Assembly: GCA_035999765.1 (NCBI GenBank)
Contig: CP108521.1
Span: 4,836,001 to 4,900,000 of the forward strand
DNA: 64,000 nucleotides
Direction of reading: 5' to 3'
Origin: Streptomyces sp. NBC_01231
Lineage (GTDB): Bacteria; Actinomycetota; Actinomycetes; Streptomycetales; Streptomycetaceae
Part shown: positions 61,456 through 64,000 of the stretch, in pieces
Layout: each line of letters opens with the position of its first letter
How positions within the stretch are numbered: the stretch's first letter is position 1
The notes under the pieces: generated by a model
The model's database searches: none
Told to the model about the DNA's origin: nothing
The model's input: the letters and a program-made list of their open reading frames with translations, nothing else
Position numbers and translations under genes: made by a program

Positions 61456-61623
61456 GTGGCTCCGGTCGGCGGTACGGCAGTTCAGGACCACGTGGCTCTC
61501 GCCGAGATAGAACTCTGCGGAGAGCTGATCATCGCGGCCTCGGCCGCCGGCGAGGACCGGCTCAGCCTGGAGAGCATCGACGAGGTGCTGCGAGTGGCCG
61601 AGGAGCGCGCCTCCGGCGCATGA
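61456..61623 (+). CDS. Small hypothetical protein (55 aa)
   Basis: Starts at GTG 61456 (GAGG eight bases upstream; another GTG at 61447). The sequence contains 'VALAEIELCGELIIAASAAG' and 'RLSLESIDEVLRVAEERAS', two probable helices with acidic faces. Not recognised, but the ribosome site and coding-like codon use support it. Confidence 0.7.
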   Translation: MAPVGGTAVQDHVALAEIELCGELIIAASAAGEDRLSLESIDEVLRVAEERASGA

Positions 61624-61656
61624 GCCGGGCCGCCTGTTTTCGGCCACGCAACGCCC

Positions 61657-62016
61657 TCAGGTGCGCAGCAGACGGCCGATCGCCTTCGTCGCCTCCGCCA
61701 CCTTCGCGTCGGCCTCCGCGCCGCCCTGGACGGCCGCGTCGGCGACGCAGTGACGCAGGTGCTCCTCCAGGAGTTGCAGGGCGAAGGACTGCAGGGCCTT
61801 GGTGGAGGCGGACACCTGAGTGAGTATGTCGATGCAGTAGACGTCCTCGTCGACCATCCGCTGAAGGCCGCGGATCTGGCCCTCGATGCGACGCAGCCGC
61901 TTGAGGTGTTCGTCCTTCTGCTTGTGGTATCCGTGCACACCGCGGTCGTGGTCCGTCACGACGGTCGGCTCCTCGGCGGCGGAGGGCGCTTGCGCGCCGG
62001 CCTCGGTGGTCGTCAT
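61657..62016 (-). CDS. csoR: CsoR-family copper-responsive repressor
   Basis: 119 residues. 'HLKRLRRIEGQIRGLQRMVDEDVYCIDILTQVSAS' contains the DNA-contacting basic helix and the first ligand Cys; 'LLEEHLRHCV' supplies His and the second Cys, the Cys-His-Cys Cu(I) set. GGAGG precedes the ATG. A TATACCC palindrome lies 27 bp upstream, so it represses itself. The copper-exporter target is not in this window. Confidence 0.92.
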   Translation of the reverse strand: MTTTEAGAQAPSAAEEPTVVTDHDRGVHGYHKQKDEHLKRLRRIEGQIRGLQRMVDEDVYCIDILTQVSASTKALQSFALQLLEEHLRHCVADAAVQGGAEADAKVAEATKAIGRLLRT

Positions 62017-62042
62017 CGCGTCCTCCACATCATGGAACAGAC

Positions 62043-62063
62043 ATATACCCCTACAGGGTATAT
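62043..62063. promoter_or_regulatory. CsoR operator
   Basis: ATATACCC-CTACA-GGGTATAT, perfect 8-bp arms with a 5-bp centre, upstream of csoR. It matches the known TATACCC/GGGTATA type of CsoR sites. Confidence 0.9.
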
Positions 62064-62216
62064 CCTACCGAACTTTACGGGGTAGAAGCGCTGCGGGCGG
62101 CCCCCCTGCCGAACACTCTGCCCCATGGGCGACACTGGGGGACGGCCCATTAGCCGTGGCCGGATGATGCACCTAGCATCAGCCTGACCGAAACCGATGC
62201 ACCCCGAGGACCCCTT

Positions 62217-62837
62217 GTGCGCTTTCGTCTGACCCCCAGGGAGACGAGCTTCTACGACATGTTCGCCGCATCCGCGGACAACATCGTCACGGGCTCGAAG
62301 CTCCTGATGGAACTGCTCGGGGCGGACGCTTCCGCCCGGGCCGAGATCGCAGAGCGTATGCGGGCCGCGGAACACGCCGGTGACGACGCCACGCATGCGA
62401 TCTTCCACCAGCTGAACTCCTCGTTCATCACGCCGTTCGACCGCGAGGACATCTACAACCTCGCGTCCTCCCTCGACGACATCATGGACTTCATGGAGGA
62501 GGCCGTCGACCTGGTCGTCCTCTACAACGTGGAGGAACTGCCCAAGGGCGTCGAGCAGCAGGTCGAGGTACTGGCACGGGCGGCCGAGCTGACCGCCGAG
62601 GCGATGCCGAACCTGCGCACGATGGACAACCTCACCGAGTACTGGATCGAGGTCAACCGGCTGGAGAACCAGGCGGACCAGATCCACCGCAAGCTGCTCG
62701 CCATGCTCTTCAACGGCAAGTACGAAGCCATCGAGGTGCTCAAACTCAAGCAGATCGTGGACGTGCTCGAGGAAGCCGCCGACGCGTTCGAGCATGTGGC
62801 GAACACGGTGGAGACCATCGCAGTCAAGGAGTCCTGA
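62217..62837 (+). CDS. DUF47/PhoU-like accessory protein of Pit
   Basis: 206 residues, all helical, with 'FYDMFAASADNIVTGSKLLMELLGAD' and 'DREDIYNLASSLDDIMDFMEEA', the DUF47 (PhoU-like) metal-binding pattern. GTG start. It precedes pit by 7 bp and probably regulates or stabilises the transporter, as in other pit-phoU-like pairs. Confidence 0.92.
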   Translation: MRFRLTPRETSFYDMFAASADNIVTGSKLLMELLGADASARAEIAERMRAAEHAGDDATHAIFHQLNSSFITPFDREDIYNLASSLDDIMDFMEEAVDLVVLYNVEELPKGVEQQVEVLARAAELTAEAMPNLRTMDNLTEYWIEVNRLENQADQIHRKLLAMLFNGKYEAIEVLKLKQIVDVLEEAADAFEHVANTVETIAVKES

Positions 62838-62844
62838 CCTCTCC

Positions 62845-63843
62845 ATGGACACCTTGGCTCTGGTCGCGACCATCGCGGTCGCGCTCTTCTTCACGTACAC
62901 GAACGGCTTCCACGACTCGGCGAACGCGATCGCCACGTCGGTCTCGACGCGCGCGCTCACGCCTCGGGCCGCGCTCGCGATGGCGGCTGTCATGAACCTT
63001 GCCGGTGCGTTTCTCGGCTCCGGGGTCGCCAAGACCGTCAGCGAGGGGCTGATCGAGACACCCCAGGGGTCCAAGGGGATGGGCATCCTCTTCGCGGCGC
63101 TGGTCGGTGCGATCACCTGGAACCTGGTCACCTGGTACTTCGGGCTGCCGTCGTCCTCGTCGCACGCGCTGTTCGGCGGGATGGTCGGGGCGGCGCTGGC
63201 CGGCGGTACGACCGTGTACTGGAGCGGGGTGCTGGACAAGGTCGTCATCCCGATGTTCATCTCGCCGGTGGTGGGCCTGGTCGTCGGCTACCTGGTGATG
63301 ACGGCGATCCTGTGGCTCTTCAGGCGCTCCAACCCGCACAAGGCCAAGCGCGGCTTCCGGATAGCGCAGACCGTGTCGGCGGCCGGTATGGCACTCGGAC
63401 ACGGCCTCCAGGACGCGCAGAAGACCATGGGCATCGTGGTGATGGCGCTGGTCATCGCGGACGCCGAGGACTACGGCGACCCGATCCCGGTATGGGTCAA
63501 GATCGTGTGCGCGGTGATGCTGTCACTGGGCACCTACGCGGGCGGCTGGCGGATCATGCGGACGCTCGGCCGGAAGATCATCGAGCTGGACCCGCCCCAG
63601 GGGTTCGCGGCGGAGACGACCGGCGCGTCGATCATGTTCACCACCGCGTTCATCTTCAAGGCACCGATCTCGACGACCCACGTCATCACGTCCGCGATCA
63701 TGGGCGTCGGCGCGACGAAGCGGGTGAACGCCGTGCGGTGGGGTGTCGCCAAGAACATCATCCTCGGCTGGTTCATCACGATGCCGGCGGCGGCGCTGGT
63801 GGCGGCGGGGGCGTTCGGCGTGGTGAACCTGGCGTTCCTGTAG
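62845..63843 (+). CDS. pit: Low-affinity inorganic phosphate transporter Pit
   Basis: 332 residues, about ten membrane helices. The conserved Pit signatures are 'TNGFHDSANAIATSVSTRAL' near the start and 'GHGLQDAQKTMGIV' in the middle, with 'FKAPISTTHVITSAIMGVG' near the end. It brings in phosphate with protons, probably as metal phosphate. It is co-transcribed with the DUF47 gene. S. coelicolor pitH1 (SCO4138) lies in the same neighbourhood. Confidence 0.95.
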   Translation: MDTLALVATIAVALFFTYTNGFHDSANAIATSVSTRALTPRAALAMAAVMNLAGAFLGSGVAKTVSEGLIETPQGSKGMGILFAALVGAITWNLVTWYFGLPSSSSHALFGGMVGAALAGGTTVYWSGVLDKVVIPMFISPVVGLVVGYLVMTAILWLFRRSNPHKAKRGFRIAQTVSAAGMALGHGLQDAQKTMGIVVMALVIADAEDYGDPIPVWVKIVCAVMLSLGTYAGGWRIMRTLGRKIIELDPPQGFAAETTGASIMFTTAFIFKAPISTTHVITSAIMGVGATKRVNAVRWGVAKNIILGWFITMPAAALVAAGAFGVVNLAFL

Positions 63844-63856
63844 GGAACCGGCGCGC

Positions 63857-64000
63857 TGAGGGCAGAGCCCGGCGGCGCGGACCCTCGCGTGGGGGGCGAA
63901 GCCAGCGCGAACCCTCGTGTGGGGGCAGAGCCCAGCGGAGCGAACCATCGTGTGGCGGCGAAGCCCCCGGCGCGAACCCGTTGCGCTGGGGACAGAGCCC
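63857..64000. repeat. Imperfect ~33-bp tandem repeats after pit
   Basis: The unit (GCAGAGCCC or GCGAAGCCC, then a GCGCGAACC-like core, then CTCGTGTGGGG) recurs four to five times to the window end. GGGGC...GCCCC pairings would form small hairpins. No gene is present. It may continue beyond the window; possible multiple terminators. Confidence 0.75.

Overview
The window is a high-GC chromosomal segment from a Streptomyces species. Evidence for this is the third-position G/C bias in every reading frame, frequent GTG starts, many genes that look leaderless, and a set of genes that I know cluster together in Streptomyces coelicolor: nur, the thiosulfate sulfurtransferase, glnR, a LacI regulator with an HtrA-like protease and two-component system, mshD, ppk-CHAD-Nudix, and a DUF47/pit phosphate transport pair. 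There are no rRNA or tRNA genes, no transposases and no CRISPR arrays. The core genes are interrupted by strain-variable insertions.

Layout. 1-5.4 kb: the end of a TetR gene, an imine-reductase-like oxidoreductase, a nitroreductase-hemerythrin fusion, a HelD-type RNA polymerase motor and a second TetR. 5.4-12.6 kb: the most unusual region. It holds a tandem double aminoglycoside-phosphotransferase-like kinase, a HAD phosphatase, and three copies of a two-gene module. Each module is a GntR-type regulator with an unusual C-terminal domain, divergent from a 61-62 residue membrane protein. Palindromic operator candidates sit in the divergent promoters; those of modules B and C are nearly the same in sequence and spacing. 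The region ends in a terminator and five helically phased 19-bp repeats. 12.6-19.4 kb: an Eis-type acetyltransferase, asparaginase, the c-di-GMP-responsive anti-sigma factor RsiG, Dtd, YgfZ, Nur, a nitrobindin, and small conserved proteins. 19.4-25.4 kb: a sulfurtransferase operon behind a Cys-containing leader peptide, an LmeA-like lipid-binding protein, a stand-alone MoaD-like protein, a hydrolase and GlnR.

25.4-32.7 kb: a LacI regulator, an HtrA-like protease preceded by three 11-bp-phased direct repeats, an MprAB-like two-component system, a PIN/RHH toxin-antitoxin pair, and a sigma factor with a membrane partner. 32.8-38 kb: a four-gene MacAB-like export operon and a secreted I36 protease inhibitor. 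38-46.6 kb is accessory: an APH(6)-type kinase, a secreted pectate lyase-pectin methylesterase fusion, an Imm49 protein, a secreted serine hydrolase, and an XRE/DUF397 pair with two matching 21-bp operators, one of them inside the gene. 46.6-56.2 kb: a second LmeA-like protein, a secreted 5'-nucleotidase, MshD, a five-gene sigma/zinc-finger/ABC operon, and a YtrA-type GntR with a 16-bp-arm operator whose expected ABC ATPase partner survives only as a remnant. 56.3-64 kb: polyphosphate and phosphate metabolism (ppk, CHAD, Nudix, DUF47, Pit), a lipoprotein, and a copper-type CsoR with its operator.

Functional names rest on motifs read from the translations and on family knowledge. No database search was run, and start codons are chosen from visible ribosome-binding sites or leaderless promoter spacing.
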